Shown: positions 1-9,303, numbered from the stretch's first letter. The stretch: DNA of 47,500 nt from Symbiodinium natans (GCA_905221605.1 CAJNDS010002745.1:1507203-1554702), one strand, 5' to 3'. Notes: generated from the sequence alone by a model not told the origin. Program-made: numbers and translations.

Positions 1-1050
1 GTACATGAGAGCGGTCTCGCCGAACTCGTCCTGCAAGTTCTTGTCGACACCAGCTTCAAGCAGCAAACGTACAATTTCGATGTGGCCCTTGGAACATGCG
101 CGCATGAGAGCGGTCTCGCCGAACACGTCCTGCAAGTTCTTGTCGGCACCTGCATGTAGCAGCAAACGTACGATCTCGACGTGGCCCTTGGAACATGCGC
201 GCATGAGAGCATTCTCCCTGGTCGTGTCATGCAGGTACCTTTCTGCACCACCTTCCAACAGCAAACGTACAATCTCGACATGGCCCCCAGAAGATGCGAG
301 CATGAGAGCGGTCAAGCCGTACCTTTCTTGCAAGTTCTTGTCGGCACCAGCATCCAGCAGCAATCGTACAATCTCGACATGGCCGTTGCCAGATGCGTGC
401 ATGAGAGCAGTCGCTTCGGACCTGTTGTGCAAGTTCTTGTTGGCACCGGCTTCCAGCAGCAAACGTACAATCTCGACATGGCCCTTGAAACATGCGAGCA
501 TGAGAGCGGTCTCTACGTTCACGTCTTGCAAGTTCTTGTCGGCACCAGCGTCCAGCAGCAAATGTACAATTTCGACGTAGTTCCCGCAAGATGCGTGCAT
601 GAGAGCGGTCTTGCCGTTCATGTCGTTCAAGTTCTTGTCGGCACCAGCTTCCAGCATCAAACGTACAATTTCGATGTGGCCCCTGGAACATGCGCGCATA
701 AGAGCGGTTTCGCCGGAGTCGTCCTGCGAGTTCTTGTCGGCACCAGCTGCCAGCAGAGCACGGCCTACTTCCACATGGCCTGTATCGGCAACATACTCGA
801 GAAGCTCGACTTCAGCCTGAGACGTCTGCTCAGGGCGGAAGGTGGATAGCAGCACCAGCTGCAGGTCAACGGGCCCAGTTAAAGAGGCACCATCCTGCAA
901 GCAGCGGCCTGCAAGTAGTAGCTCTTGAAGGCAGACTGGGAAGCCATGCTGGCTTCGCAAGTGGCGTTTCAAGTCGATCACCTTTTCAAGTGTGTCGTTC
1001 ACGGGCGCCGCGGCCAGCTCTTGCCCAGAAACGCTCCAGACACACAGCAT
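1..1050 (-). CDS. Ankyrin-repeat protein with N-terminal ubiquitin-like domain (3' end outside window)
   Basis: Seen: 350 codons stay open from an ATG at 1050 to the window edge, with no stop. Residues 1-70 begin MLCVWSVSGQEL and carry LEKVIDLKRHLRSQHG and VDLQLVLL, which fits a ubiquitin-like fold. From about residue 81 there are eight ankyrin units of 33 residues (99-bp period), with motifs GETALMRACSKGHVEIVRLL and GADKNLQD. Known: ankyrin arrays bind other proteins, and this domain pair is common in Symbiodiniaceae. The ATG was chosen because the ubiquitin-like fold starts there; the frame stays open upstream to a stop at 1165-1167, so an upstream exon is possible. Units at 60-200 are nearly identical in DNA, suggesting recent tandem gain. 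Binding partner and cell location are unknown. It lies 157 bp downstream of the EF-hand gene on the same strand. Confidence 0.9.
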   Translation of the reverse strand, partial: MLCVWSVSGQELAAAPVNDTLEKVIDLKRHLRSQHGFPVCLQELLLAGRCLQDGASLTGPVDLQLVLLSTFRPEQTSQAEVELLEYVADTGHVEVGRALLAAGADKNSQDDSGETALMRACSRGHIEIVRLMLEAGADKNLNDMNGKTALMHASCGNYVEIVHLLLDAGADKNLQDVNVETALMLACFKGHVEIVRLLLEAGANKNLHNRSEATALMHASGNGHVEIVRLLLDAGADKNLQERYGLTALMLASSGGHVEIVRLLLEGGAERYLHDTTRENALMRACSKGHVEIVRLLLHAGADKNLQDVFGETALMRACSKGHIEIVRLLLEAGVDKNLQDEFGETALMY

Positions 1051-1141
1051 AGGGGGCTGGACTTGAAGGGCCTTCCCTGCGATAAGCCAGGGATGAAGCT
1101 GTGGGGGAGTATCCAGGCTAGCGTCTGAGCCTTTGGTTTCG

Positions 1142-1220
1142 GAAAGTTGTTGAAACCCTAAACCCTAAACCCTAAACTCTAAACCCTAAACCCTAAACTC
1201 TGAACCCTAAACCCTAAACC
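1142..1220. repeat. Interstitial telomere-type tract (CCCTAAA)
   Basis: About ten CCCTAAA units with two variants sit between the ankyrin gene and the last exon of the EF-hand gene. On the coding strand the tract reads TTTAGGG and holds the in-frame TAG of that gene. Confidence 0.95.
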
Positions 1221-1335
1221 GTGGCTGCAACGAGGGGAAGGCGTGCTGAACATCCTGTTGACAGTCCCTGGCGATCTCTTTGCTTGGAGCCAGTAGAAAC
1301 GAGGAGCCTAGGCTCAGCTGCGGAGCAAGTCTTTC
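1207..1335 (-). CDS. EF-hand gene, last exon candidate
   Basis: The acceptor AAG|GAAAG is followed by an open frame starting ERLAPQLSLGSSFLLAPSKE. The frame runs into the first telomere units and stops at TAG (1207-1209). Alternatively an intron starts at GTTTAGGG (c at 1219) and the chain continues into the ankyrin frame, which is also phase-compatible with an AG|C acceptor just upstream of 1050. Phase 0 entry matches the previous exon at 1872-1930. Confidence 0.6.
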   Translation of the reverse strand, partial: ERLAPQLSLGSSFLLAPSKEIARDCQQDVQHAFPSLQPRFRV

Positions 1336-1783
1336 CTTAACCCTAAACCCGAAACCCGAAACCCTAATTCCTAAACCCTAAACCCTAAAACCCTAAACCC
1401 TAATTTCGCAGAGACTTAGACCCCCCCCCCCCCCCCATGGGGACTAAACGAGGTGCGAAGTTGCTGGGTCCACATTCTACCCAGGGTGGCCCCTAAAACC
1501 CTCTGAAAAAGATTGCTAAATATGACCCTCTTAGACCCAATACGGCTCAGGGTTTAGGGTTTAGGGTTTAGGGTTTCGGGTTTAGGGTATGTTTCAAGGG
1601 CCTACCGAGCTACTAGCTACTCGGGGTCTAGATAGCTTATGGTGTGTAGGGTTTTCTGGGTATCCTGTGCCGGAAACGGATAAGCCCTACATGAGCGTAG
1701 TAGGGTTTGTAGTGGGTTTAGGGCTTTGGGTGTAGGAAAAAGGGCGATGCATCGTAAGCCCTAAAACACTTTGGGCACAACTC

Positions 1784-1862
1784 AATCCCTAAACCCTAAA
1801 CCCTAAACCCTAAACCCTAAACCCTAAACCCTAAACCCTAAACCCTAAACCCTAAACCCTAA
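1784..1862. repeat. Interstitial CCCTAAA tract
   Basis: About eleven near-perfect CCCTAAA units lie in an intron, directly next to the donor side of the exon at 1872-1930. The spacer 1336-1783 holds further short tracts of both orientations and a C16 run at 1421-1436. Confidence 0.95.
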
Positions 1863-1871
1863 GTCGCGCAC

Positions 1872-1930
1872 CCCATCCGCGTCTTCTGCTCCACTGCATT
1901 CGAGGCCAGGCCCTCGCAGGTTTCCATCTC
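1872..1930 (-). CDS. EF-hand gene, internal exon
   Basis: The exon is bounded by GGGAG|GAG and GG|GTGCGC. Two frames are open. The phase coming from the exon at 2923-3060 selects the one reading RDGNLRGPGLECSGAEDADG, which leaves phase 0 for the next exon. The other frame reads EMETCEGLASNAVEQKTRMG. Confidence 0.6.
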
Positions 1931-2066
1931 CTCCCAATTCATACCATTTTTTGTTGAGGGGTCTAGGGTTTAGGGTTTAGGGTTTAGGGTTTAGGGCTTC
2001 TTGTTGGGATGTTTCCCCTTTATACGGTTTAGGGGTTTAGGGTTTAGGGTTGGGTACTACAAGTTT

Positions 2067-2177
2067 CTTGGCAGCCCAGCAAACACGTTATAGTCAGGGT
2101 ACCCTTTTTTGGGTTGGTTACTTTTAGAAGGGAACCTTGAACCAAAAAAGGAAAAAGGGCACCACGGGGCTACCAAG
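2067..2177. mobile_element. MITE-like inverted repeat, family C
   Basis: The ends CTTGGCAGCCCAGC and GGGGCTACCAAG are imperfect inverted repeats, and the body has GGGTACCC and AAGGGAACCTTGAACC. Related copies lie at 16052, 36961, 37663 and 45353. No coding capacity. Confidence 0.75.
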
Positions 2178-2589
2178 CTTTAAGGCTGTAGGATTTTGGG
2201 GGGGGCTTTCGGGCGCAAGGCTTTGAGGAGTTGGGATTTTGGGGTTTAGGTAAGCTCAGTTTCCATCTCCTGTCAATTCAGCCCCCTTTGTCGAAGGTTT
2301 CTAGGGCTTGGGATTGGTTACTTTTGGGCTTAGGATGGATTATTCAGGGTTTAGTAGAAGTCCAGACGCAGTCTTGTTTCGGGCTGCTTTGTTTTCGGCT
2401 TCTAGGGGCTGCTGGAAGTTTAGAGGGACTTACGAGGATGATCGGAATCCACACCCCCTTCGTTTGCCTGGCGACAACCCCAACCCCTAAAGCCTAAACC
2501 CTAAACCCTAAACTCCCTAAACTCCCTAAACTCCCTAAACCCTAACCCTAAACCCTAAACCCGAAACCCTGCAAATGTTAGGCTGCGCC
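2178..2589. other. Intron sequence without recognised exon
   Basis: The stretch is rich in TTTAGGG-like and G-rich words. A plus-strand frame at 2231-2497 is a by-product of degenerate repeats, and I see no exon here. Confidence 0.5.
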
Positions 2590-2690
2590 GGGAGGTTCAT
2601 GGCTAAGTAGAAGTACGGTTTGAAGCACCTAGGGCAGCTATATGGTTGTAACCTTCCTTAGGGTTCTGTTAACCCTAAGTAGAAGTACCC
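2590..2690. mobile_element. MITE-like inverted repeat, family F
   Basis: It starts GGGAGGTTCATGGCTAAGTAG and ends CTAAGTAGAAGTACCC. The family end is ACTTGGAGGTTCATGGGTAC; a half copy lies at 2823-2856, just inside the donor of the next exon. Confidence 0.65.
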
Positions 2691-2922
2691 CTAAACCCTA
2701 GACCCGAAACTGGAAACCCTAAACCCTAAACCCTAAGCCCCAAACCCTAAACCCTAAACCCTAAACCTAAACCCTAAACCCTAAACCCCAAACCCTAAAC
2801 CCTAAACCCTAAACCCTACTTCTTTATAAGTGCCCATGAACCTCCAAGTAGGGGATGTCTAGCCCTGACCCGAAGATCGGTGCCGCTGGCGTAGAGTCGT
2901 AGAGATAATTCTTTGTACTTAC

Positions 2923-3060
2923 GGGCCAGCTTCTCGGCAACAGCTTCTTTGCCCACATCATTGTGGTGGTTATCGGCGTTCAGGAAGCGCGTCACCATCC
3001 CTTTGCTGACGTGCGCAACATCGGGCCACAGGAGCGTCTCGCGCATGAGGCCGAGGATAC
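2923..3060 (-). CDS. EF-hand gene, internal exon
   Basis: The acceptor AAAG|GTATCC and a textbook donor C|GTAAGTAC flank 138 nt. It reads ILGLMRETLLWPDVAHVSKG and then GMVTRFLNADNHHNDVGKEA. Entry needs one base from the exon before, which the exon at 3160-3190 supplies. I recognise no family for this piece. Confidence 0.8.
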
Positions 3061-3074
3061 CTTTCTTCCCACGA

Positions 3075-3144
3075 GTTTAGGGTTTAGGGTTTAGGGTTTA
3101 GGGTTTAGGGTTTAGGGTTTAGGGTTTAGGGTTTAGGGTTTAGG
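3075..3144. repeat. TTTAGGG tract forming most of a 99-nt intron
   Basis: Nine to ten perfect TTTAGGG units fill the intron 3061-3159. On the coding strand they read CCCTAAA, opposite to the orientation in the intron at 7257-7325. Confidence 0.95.
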
Positions 3145-3159
3145 AACTTCACGACCTTC

Positions 3160-3190
3160 TTCTTCGCTGTAGTTCCGGGCTCGGGGGATC
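3160..3190 (-). CDS. EF-hand gene, 31-nt internal exon
   Basis: The acceptor GAG|GATCCC and a GA donor (AGAA|GAAGG) give DPPSPELQRR plus one base. This phase joins both neighbours without a stop. Donor choice within the GAAGAAG run is uncertain. Confidence 0.6.
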
Positions 3191-3202
3191 CTCAAGAGGT
3201 GG

Positions 3203-3277
3203 TTTAGGGTTTAGGGTTTAGGGTTTAGGGTTTAGGGTTTAGGGTTTAGGGTTTAGGGTTTAGGGTTTAGGGTTTGG
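3203..3277. repeat. TTTAGGG tract
   Basis: About ten perfect TTTAGGG units in the intron between exons 3160-3190 and 3343-3405. Confidence 0.95.
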
Positions 3278-3342
3278 GGCTCCTAGCCCCCAAACCCTAC
3301 GTAGAGTCTAGGATGTAGGGGGTGGGATGTGCTTTCTAGATC

Positions 3343-3405
3343 CTCCCAGGTGTCTCGAACAGGGAATGGAGGATTGCAGACCCCAACGAAGGTGCGCTTT
3401 GTAGG
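3343..3405 (-). CDS. EF-hand gene, internal exon
   Basis: AACAG|CCT and a GA donor (TGGGAG|GATCTAG) bound 21 codons reading PTKRTFVGVCNPPFPVRDTW and a final E. Phase is 0 at both ends, matching both neighbours. Confidence 0.75.
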
Positions 3406-4695
3406 CTGTTTCTAGACCAAACCCTAAACCCTAAACCCATCTAAACCCTAAACCCTAAACACCAGACAGGTCCTCTTGGAACAATGGTACCGTGCTCTGT
3501 AGGGATCCCTACACAGGACCTGCTTTTCAGAGAACTACCTGGCCTAAGCCCTGACCCCAAAACACCCCCAAAACATGAGACAAAAGCAAAACACATCCCT
3601 AATCCTCAAACCAAACCAACTCCTGCTGCAACTTCTGCGCTTCAGCCTGCCGCAACCAGCGTTGGAATTGAGATGTTCTTCATCTCTTGTGTGTGTGTGT
3701 GTGTGTGTGTGTGAGTTTTCTGTTTTTGCTCGGTTGAGGGGTTTAGGGTTTAGGGTTTACGGTGTGTGGTTTGGGGCTTAGGGTGGAACATACCTAGAGC
3801 CCCTAGGTGCGATTTATAAGGCATCTTCCGTAAATGCAGTATTGACGGGTTCCTTGGGTAGGGTCTCCTTCTGGAGGACTCCAAAGTCGATTTAATTAGA
3901 GAATAGTCCTGAAAGTTTAAGGTTTAGCGTCTAGGGAATAGGAATAGTTCTCCATGGTTTTGAGGTTTAGGGTCTAGGGCTTAGGAATGGTCCTCAAAAG
4001 TTTAGGGTTTAGGCCCTACTTGGGGAACCCAAACCCTGAAAAAATGTCGGGTCTGTGTCGAAACCCCGGGTTTGGAGCTGAAACCACCCGAAACCCCGGG
4101 TTTCAATTCCAAACCCCTGGCCACGCCTTGGTACCGCATAAACCCTGGGCTTACCCGTGCCCAACCCCGGGTTTGACTGCGAAACCCCGTGTTTGGGGCC
4201 GGACCCTACTTTTTTTGCGGGTCTGGGTTCTGTAGGATAGGGCTTAGGAATAGTCCTCAAAGTTTCGGGCTCAGGGCTCAGGGCTCAGGGTTTAGGGTTT
4301 AGGGTTAGGGTCTAGGGCTTAGGGCCCCGATCAAAACCCCCTGACCGAACCTCACAGGTTGTGGTGTTGGTGCAGATGCCCCATGCGAGCTACAAGCAAC
4401 ACTATCCAAAACATGGTGCTTTGGGGTTCTGAGTCTGCTACAGTGAATTACAGACGAACATGTTAAGGGTACCAAAGGCGTGCAATTTAACCCTTAGCCT
4501 GTAATTTAACCCCGGATCATCAAGCCTGAACCCTATATAAATACCCACCCTAAGCCTAAACCCGGAATCCTGAACCCTGAACCCTTAACCCTGAACCCTG
4601 AACCCTTAACCCTGAACCCCGAACCCTAACCCCTACACCCTACACCCTACACCCTACACCCTAAACCCGAAACCCTAAACCCTATAAAGCTTAAC
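3406..4695. other. Intron with degenerate telomere words and (GT)n
   Basis: The intron holds a (GT)n run at 3689-3713, short TTTAGGG tracts at 3738, 3970 and 4285, and a CCCTAAA/CCCTGAA region at 4556-4685. The segment 4020-4200 has six copies of AACCCCGGGTTT-like words, giving a C/G-rich palindromic texture. No exon was recognised. Confidence 0.6.
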
Positions 4696-4811
4696 CCCCT
4701 TTGCAAGCTCTCTTTTCTCCGCGGCGGTGAGCATTGAGCTGGTCGTCGCGAGAGATAGCCGGGAGGACGCTGAGCGACGAGGGCTCTCTTGGCCACAACA
4801 TCCCTTGAGGC
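4696..4811 (-). CDS. EF-hand gene, internal exon
   Basis: The acceptor CTTAAG|GCCTC and donor GGGG|GTTAAG bound 116 nt. All three frames are open; the phase from the exon at 5727-5771 selects the one ending SSMLTAAEKRELAKG. It leaves in phase 0, as the next exon needs. Confidence 0.65.
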
Positions 4812-4914
4812 CTTAAGCCCAAACGGGTTTAGGGTTTAGGGTTTAGGGTTTAGGGTTTAGGGTTTAGCGTTTAGGGGTTAGTGCTTGGGGTTTTAGAGAC
4901 CCTAAACCCTAAAA

Positions 4915-4918
<4 letters not shown>

Positions 4919-4957
<39 letters not shown>
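4919..4957. repeat. (CT)n microsatellite
   Basis: An uninterrupted CT run of about 19 units follows a telomere tract (4826-4870) in the same intron. Confidence 0.95.
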
Positions 4958-4960
<3 letters not shown>

Positions 4961-5460
4961 TTTTGTTGAAGAGGGCGGGGGGGGGGGGCGTTACGTAGTT
5001 TAGGGGGTTTAGGGATTCGCGGTTTCAAGCCCTAAAAGGCCCCCAAACCTAAACCCCAAATCCCTAGCACCCAAGAGCCCTCATAGCCTGCGTGACAACA
5101 AAAACGGAAGCTCGTGGTAGGAACTTGGCCAACCCTACACACTAAAATGAGACCTTCGTAAGCCCAAGAAGGGAAACAATCAAGTCTACCAAAGGTCCTG
5201 CCTTGATCCCCGATTTTTCAACCCCTCTGAATGCCTTGTAGAGTCCCTATATACCTAAGTAGCCCCTACATTGTGCATATGATCCCTGATAGGGGTCCCT
5301 CCTTTTGTCCCTTGCTCCCGAGTGCCCATTTTTTTGTCGACTGAATACCGCCCTTCGCAATGCTAGCCTAAAGGCCTGAGCTTTGGGGTTTAGGGGCCTT
5401 AGGCGACAGGACTGACGGTCTAAAGATCCTAAACCCTAAGCCCGAAACCCTAAAGCCCTT

Positions 5461-5550
5461 AACCTTTAGCCCTAAACCCTAAACCCTAAACCCTAAACCC
5501 TAAACCCTAAACCCTAAACCCTAAACCCTAAACCCTAAACCCTAAACCCT
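5461..5550. repeat. CCCTAAA tract
   Basis: About eleven CCCTAAA units in an intron. The unique stretch 5551-5685 beside it is GC-rich and open in several frames on the minus strand, but no exon fits the chain there. Confidence 0.9.
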
Positions 5551-5726
5551 TCAGGTGGCCAGGCCGATTTCGTCGCAGGCCCATCCTCCGTATTCACCCC
5601 CCCCGCGAGGCTTCTTGAAAGCTCCGCCGGGGGGGATGTCGCGTTAGCCAGGGCCGGGAGCTACGGAGAGGCTTGCCCCAAAAGGGGACTAGGGTTTAGG
5701 GTTTAGGGTTTAGGGTTTAGGGCTGC

Positions 5727-5771
5727 AAGAATCATTGTTCCAGAGGACGAAAGCCTTCAAAGCGCTGGACC
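5727..5771 (-). CDS. EF-hand gene, 45-nt internal exon
   Basis: AAAAAG|GGTCC and a GC donor (TTCTT|GCAGCC) bound SSALKAFVLWNNDS. The exon enters and leaves in phase 1, in agreement with both neighbours. Confidence 0.75.
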
Positions 5772-5888
5772 CTTTTTGGGGGGTGAGGTTTGGGGCGTAG
5801 CTCACATGGGCTCACTTACCCCTATCCCCAAAACCCTACACATGAGCAGATGCAGAAGCCTTCAATTCAGCGCCTACCCCACACTGAA

Positions 5889-5980
5889 AGACCCTTTTAG
5901 GGCTAGGGTTTATTAGGGTTTAGGGTTTAGGGTTTAGGGTTTAGGGTTTAGGATTTAGGGTTTAGGGTTTAGGGTTTAGG
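5889..5980. repeat. TTTAGGG tract
   Basis: About eleven units with two point variants, in the intron between exons 5727-5771 and 6128-6221. Confidence 0.9.
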
Positions 5981-6127
5981 GTGTCAGGAAGCACTAACCA
6001 ACCTACACTAAGGCCCTACCCTCCCTCTGGGGTATCTCCCCCAAAGAAACTCTGGGCTTGAGGCCCTCCGAGGAGTGATGGCTTGCGCCGAAGTTCCGGG
6101 GGCTAAACCCTAAACCCTAAACCCTAC

Positions 6128-6221
6128 ACTTGAAAGAAGAAAGCAAGCCCAAGGCTAAATGCTCCACTGTGACCTCTTCCGCCCGCCACGACTCCTCTGT
6201 TCGGCTCTTCAGCTGGGCCCC
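6128..6221 (-). CDS. EF-hand gene, internal exon
   Basis: CTTAAG|GGGGCC and AAGT|GTAGGG bound a frame that begins GAQLKSRTEESWRAEEVTVE and goes on HLALGLLSSFK. Phase 0 in and phase 1 out fit the chain. The piece VTVEHLALGLL resembles the helix motif of Clp N-terminal repeats, but that is only a look-alike. Confidence 0.8.
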
Positions 6222-6583
6222 CTTAAGGGGCGCAAGCAGGGGGAACCCCAGGACGATACTAGGGGTGATTTAGGGTTTAGGGCTTAGGGCTTAGGGTTCA
6301 GGGTGGGTATACCTGTGTATGCTACGACCGCGAGGTCTGTCAAGTTTTCCTGGGGTTCTTTGTTGGGGGTTCCCATCGGATTTCAAATATTAAGGTGTAC
6401 ACGTCGAGCAGCCCGGCGACAAGAAGACCCCTAAACCCTAAACCCCAAACCCTAAACCCTAAACCCTAAACTCTAAACCCTAAACCCTAAACCCCTTCAT
6501 CCCTCTTCATGGGGTGGTTCGGCCGACTCACTCATCTTCGGCTAGTTTCCTGGTCCCTGAATATGGGACCTTACCTGGGGAAA

Positions 6584-6851
6584 CCCTAAACCCTAAACCC
6601 TAAACCCTAAACCCTAAACCCTAAACCCTAAACCCTAAACCCTAAACCCTAAACCCTAAACCGGCTCATGCATACCCCAGAAAACCCAAAGGCTCATACT
6701 TCGGATTCCCTTAAGGAAGGTTAGGGTTTAGGGTTTAGGGTTTAGGGTTTAGGGTTTAGGGTTTAGGGTTTGGGGTTTAGGGTTTAGGGTTTAGGGTTTA
6801 GAGTTTAGGGTTTAGGGTTTTGGGTTTAGGGTTTAGGGTTTAGGGTTTAGT
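6584..6851. repeat. Two opposed telomere tracts (CCCTAAA then TTTAGGG)
   Basis: Eleven CCCTAAA units (6584-6662) and about eighteen TTTAGGG units (6720-6851) face each other across 57 bp of unique DNA, forming a large potential hairpin. Confidence 0.95.
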
Positions 6852-7148
6852 ACGGGACCATCTTAAGGGGCATGTATATTCCCTTAGGCAATCAGGCTCC
6901 GGTAGGTGTAGGGTCTACAGTCTAAAGCCCTATGAAGCCCTAAAACGCTGAGCCCTACCACTATGTCCCTGAACCCAAGGTGCGTTCAACATGTTTAGAC
7001 CCTTTGGCTCAAAATAGCCCAAAAACCTTATAGAATAAGGCCTTTGGGCCCAAGAACCCTGAAATAAGAGTCCTTGGAGCCTCCCTAAACCCTAAACCCT
7101 TGACCCTGAAGGAAAAGTATAGAGTATAGAGTCAGGATTTTTTGGAAC

Positions 7149-7256
7149 TGTTTCATCTTCCGCAAGTACGGAGTAGTTGGACTCAGCAGAGTGGATCTTG
7201 CTTCTTACGAGCTTAATCGAGGATGCCTGTGCCTTAGACGAAGACTTGAAGGATTC
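7149..7256 (-). CDS. EF-hand gene, internal exon
   Basis: GTTAG|GAATCC and ACA|GTTCC bound 36 codons starting ESFKSSSKAQASSIKLVRSK and ending YSVLAEDET. Both phases are 0. The acceptor AG sits at the end of the telomere-rich intron 7257-7325. Confidence 0.8.
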
Positions 7257-7325
7257 CTAACCCCTAAACCCTAAACCACAAGCCCCAAACCCTGAACCCT
7301 AAACCCTAAACCCTAAACGAAGAAC
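7257..7325 (-). other. 69-nt intron made almost only of telomere units
   Basis: On the coding strand the intron starts GTTCTTC, continues as about eight TTTAGGG-type units with a few variants, and ends GGGGTTAG|G. The flanking exons join in phase 0. Confidence 0.75.
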
Positions 7326-7405
7326 CGCTCCTTCAATGAAACTTGCATGCTTCAAAAGGTCCGGGAAGTCACAGGGCAGCCAGCAGCCTCCTACCTGTAC
7401 AGGTC
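7326..7405 (-). CDS. EF-hand gene, internal exon
   Basis: TTTCGAG|GACC and GCG|GTTCTTC bound PVQVGGCWLPCDFPDLLKHA and then SFIEGA. Entry with two bases matches the EF-hand exon before it; exit is phase 0. Confidence 0.75.
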
Positions 7406-7487
7406 CTCGAAATCATGGTCCCCCTTTGAAGCTTTAACAGCTTAGGGTTTAGGGTTTAGGGTTTAGGGTTTAGGGTTTAGGGACAAA

Positions 7488-7597
7488 CCCTAAGGGTCCA
7501 TGTATCTCACTATTATGTACTTGGGCCCGAAAGTCCCCAAATAGGAGGCACCTTAAACGCCCAAGTATTCCCTGTTTAGGTACATGGACCCTTAGGG
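7488..7597. mobile_element. MITE-like inverted repeat, family H
   Basis: CCCTAAGGGTCCATGTA and TACATGGACCCTTAGGG are a near-perfect 16-17 bp inverted pair around about 75 bp. Confidence 0.75.
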
Positions 7598-7649
7598 ATT
7601 GACGTTCCTATGATGCTACGGAGCTTCATATAAAGACCCCCAAACGCTC

Positions 7650-7860
7650 CACCCTAAAACCCTAAAACCCTAAAGCGCCAAAACCCTAAAACCCAAAAAC
7701 CCTACAACCCAAACACCCTAAAACCCTAAACCCTGAAACCCAAAAACCACCCAAAAACCCTAAAACCCTAAAACCCAAAACCCTACAACCCAAAAACCCT
7801 TAAACCCTTAACGCCTGAAACCCTGAACCCGAAGCCCTTAACCGTTAGCCCTAATCCCTT
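7650..7860. repeat. Degenerate CCCTAAAA/CCCAAAA array
   Basis: About twenty diverged 7-8 bp units (CCCTAAAA, CCCAAAAA, CCCTACAA) form an old, decayed telomere-type array. Confidence 0.8.
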
Positions 7861-8042
7861 AACTCCACAAAGGGACCTCCCACAAAGGGACCATCACTTT
7901 AGAGCAACACTGCCCAGGTCGCACGGCTAGGGCTTGTAGCCCTCCAGGACGCTGAACCTTGCTTGGAGGTTCATGGTACTCATTGACCTTAGGGTTTGGG
8001 GTTTAGGGTTTAGGGTTTAGGATTTAGGGTTTAGGGCTTAGG

Positions 8043-8165
8043 ATCCCCAATCACAACTGCACATATGACTGTACTTATAACCATATCAGGGCACATAAGG
8101 GGCTTATAAGTGGGTCATAAGTACAGTTATAATCGGTTAATAAGTACCATGAACCTCCACAAGTG
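8043..8165. mobile_element. MITE-like inverted repeat, family F
   Basis: Arms with GTACTTATAACC and GTACCATGAACCTCCACAAGTG face each other; the GTACTTATAAC / CAGTTATAATCGG core is palindromic. Confidence 0.6.
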
Positions 8166-8295
8166 CACATCCGCCGGGCGATTGAAGGGCTGTTTAGGGT
8201 TTAGGGGTTGCTTTGTTTTTCCCGCCCCATCACACTTCGCAGTGGCTCCAAGCGCACCTAGACACAGAGCTTGGTTTAGGGCTCAGGGGATAATT

Positions 8296-8352
8296 TATAT
8301 AGGGGCCTGAAGAATTAGATAGGCTTTTTTTTTTTGGGGGGGGGGGGGGTAT
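8296..8352. mobile_element. MITE-like repeat, family E, partial
   Basis: TATATAGGGGCCTGAAGAATTAGATAG matches the end of family E. The copy is then broken by T11 and G13 runs. Confidence 0.55.
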
Positions 8353-8400
8353 AAAAGTAAGGGACTTAGGGTTTCTAAACTCACAGGCGCCCCCTCAAAC

Positions 8401-8450
8401 CGAGATGCTCGTCGAAGGAGATGTTCCCATCATCTGTGTTGTCCAACAAC
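8401..8450 (-). CDS. EF-hand gene, exon carrying an EF-hand loop
   Basis: CCGAG|GTTG and CTCG|GTTTGAGG bound LLDNTDDGNISFDEHL. The 12-residue loop DNTDDGNISFDE has D1, T3, D5, G6, I8 and E12, a calcium-competent pattern. The intron begins with a telomere-like word, GTTTGAGG. Confidence 0.8.
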
Positions 8451-8955
8451 CTCGGAAGTAGGAATTAGGGTTTAGGGTACAGGGTTTTCGGGGTTTTAGG
8501 GTTTAGGCTTTTAGGGTTTTATTGTACAAGTATCCCCAAAAAAGACACCTTACATACCTTATGAACTCACTCATAACAGGAATGTAAGCCCTGTTTCCTA
8601 CGACCTTTTGGGCTCAGGGATGTAGAGTTTCGGGAAACCGCCCTAAGTCGAAGCTCTAAACCCCAAACCCTCAACCCAACGAAAATGCATGCACTATGGA
8701 TGTAAGCTCGGGGGCCCTAGATAGGTACCATGTTTAGTAGGATGCCTACAAATGGACCTTGTATGCACAAACAAGAATAGTGTTGAGGGGTTCTGGGTTT
8801 CGGGCCTATATAGGGTTGAATAAACCACAATTGGGGTTGTGTACTCCAATATTCAATCATCACCACGCGAGTATGAATCCCTTTTCAGCTTCCCGGTAGG
8901 TAAAACCAGGCTCTGACAAAGCCTAACCCTAAACCCTAAACCCTAAACCCTAAAC

Positions 8956-9009
8956 CCTGGTGGAAAGCTGCAGGTTCCTCCAAATGGGAGCTTTCCAAAA
9001 TCAGGGAGC
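8956..9009 (-). CDS. EF-hand gene, possible exon
   Basis: ACAGAG|GCTCCC and GG|GTTTAGGG bound 54 nt. In the phase needed by the exon at 8401-8450 it reads LPDFGKLPFGGTCSFPPG; another frame reads SLILESSHLEEPAAFHQ. Linkage to the exon at 9304-9577 needs a donor inside that exon, so this is tentative. Confidence 0.4.
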
Positions 9010-9025
9010 CTCTGTATACCACTTG

Positions 9026-9201
9026 GGTTTAGGGTTTAGTTAGGGTTTAGGGTTTAGGGTTTAGGGTTTAGGGTTTAGGGTTTAGGGTTTAGGGTTTAGG
9101 GTTTAGGGTTTAGGGTTTAGGGTTTAGGGTTTAGGGTTTAGGGTTTAGGGTTTAGGGTTTAGGTTTAGGGGTTTAGGCTTTAGGGTTTAGGGTTTACATG
9201 G
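9026..9201. repeat. Long TTTAGGG tract
   Basis: About 24 units, mostly perfect, fading at the right end. It is one of the longest arrays in the window. Confidence 0.95.
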
Positions 9202-9303
9202 GAGCCAGTACGGTCCTAAACCCTGAGACCATTCTCATGGCCCAAAGGTTTGGGAGCGGGCATCCGAGAAAAAAAATGGGCCCTTGTTTTGAAGCGATTC
9301 TAC

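Noticed and set aside
227-691. Minus-strand frame reading repeated RQELARRERRDRSHARM
   Set aside because: This is the wrong frame of the ankyrin repeats; the frame one base away gives clear ankyrin units and stays open to 1050.
6980-7010. A spliced-leader-like word (TTTGGCTCAAAA)
   Set aside because: It lacks the rest of the dinoflagellate leader and the correct end; no leader gene or relict leader was found in the window.
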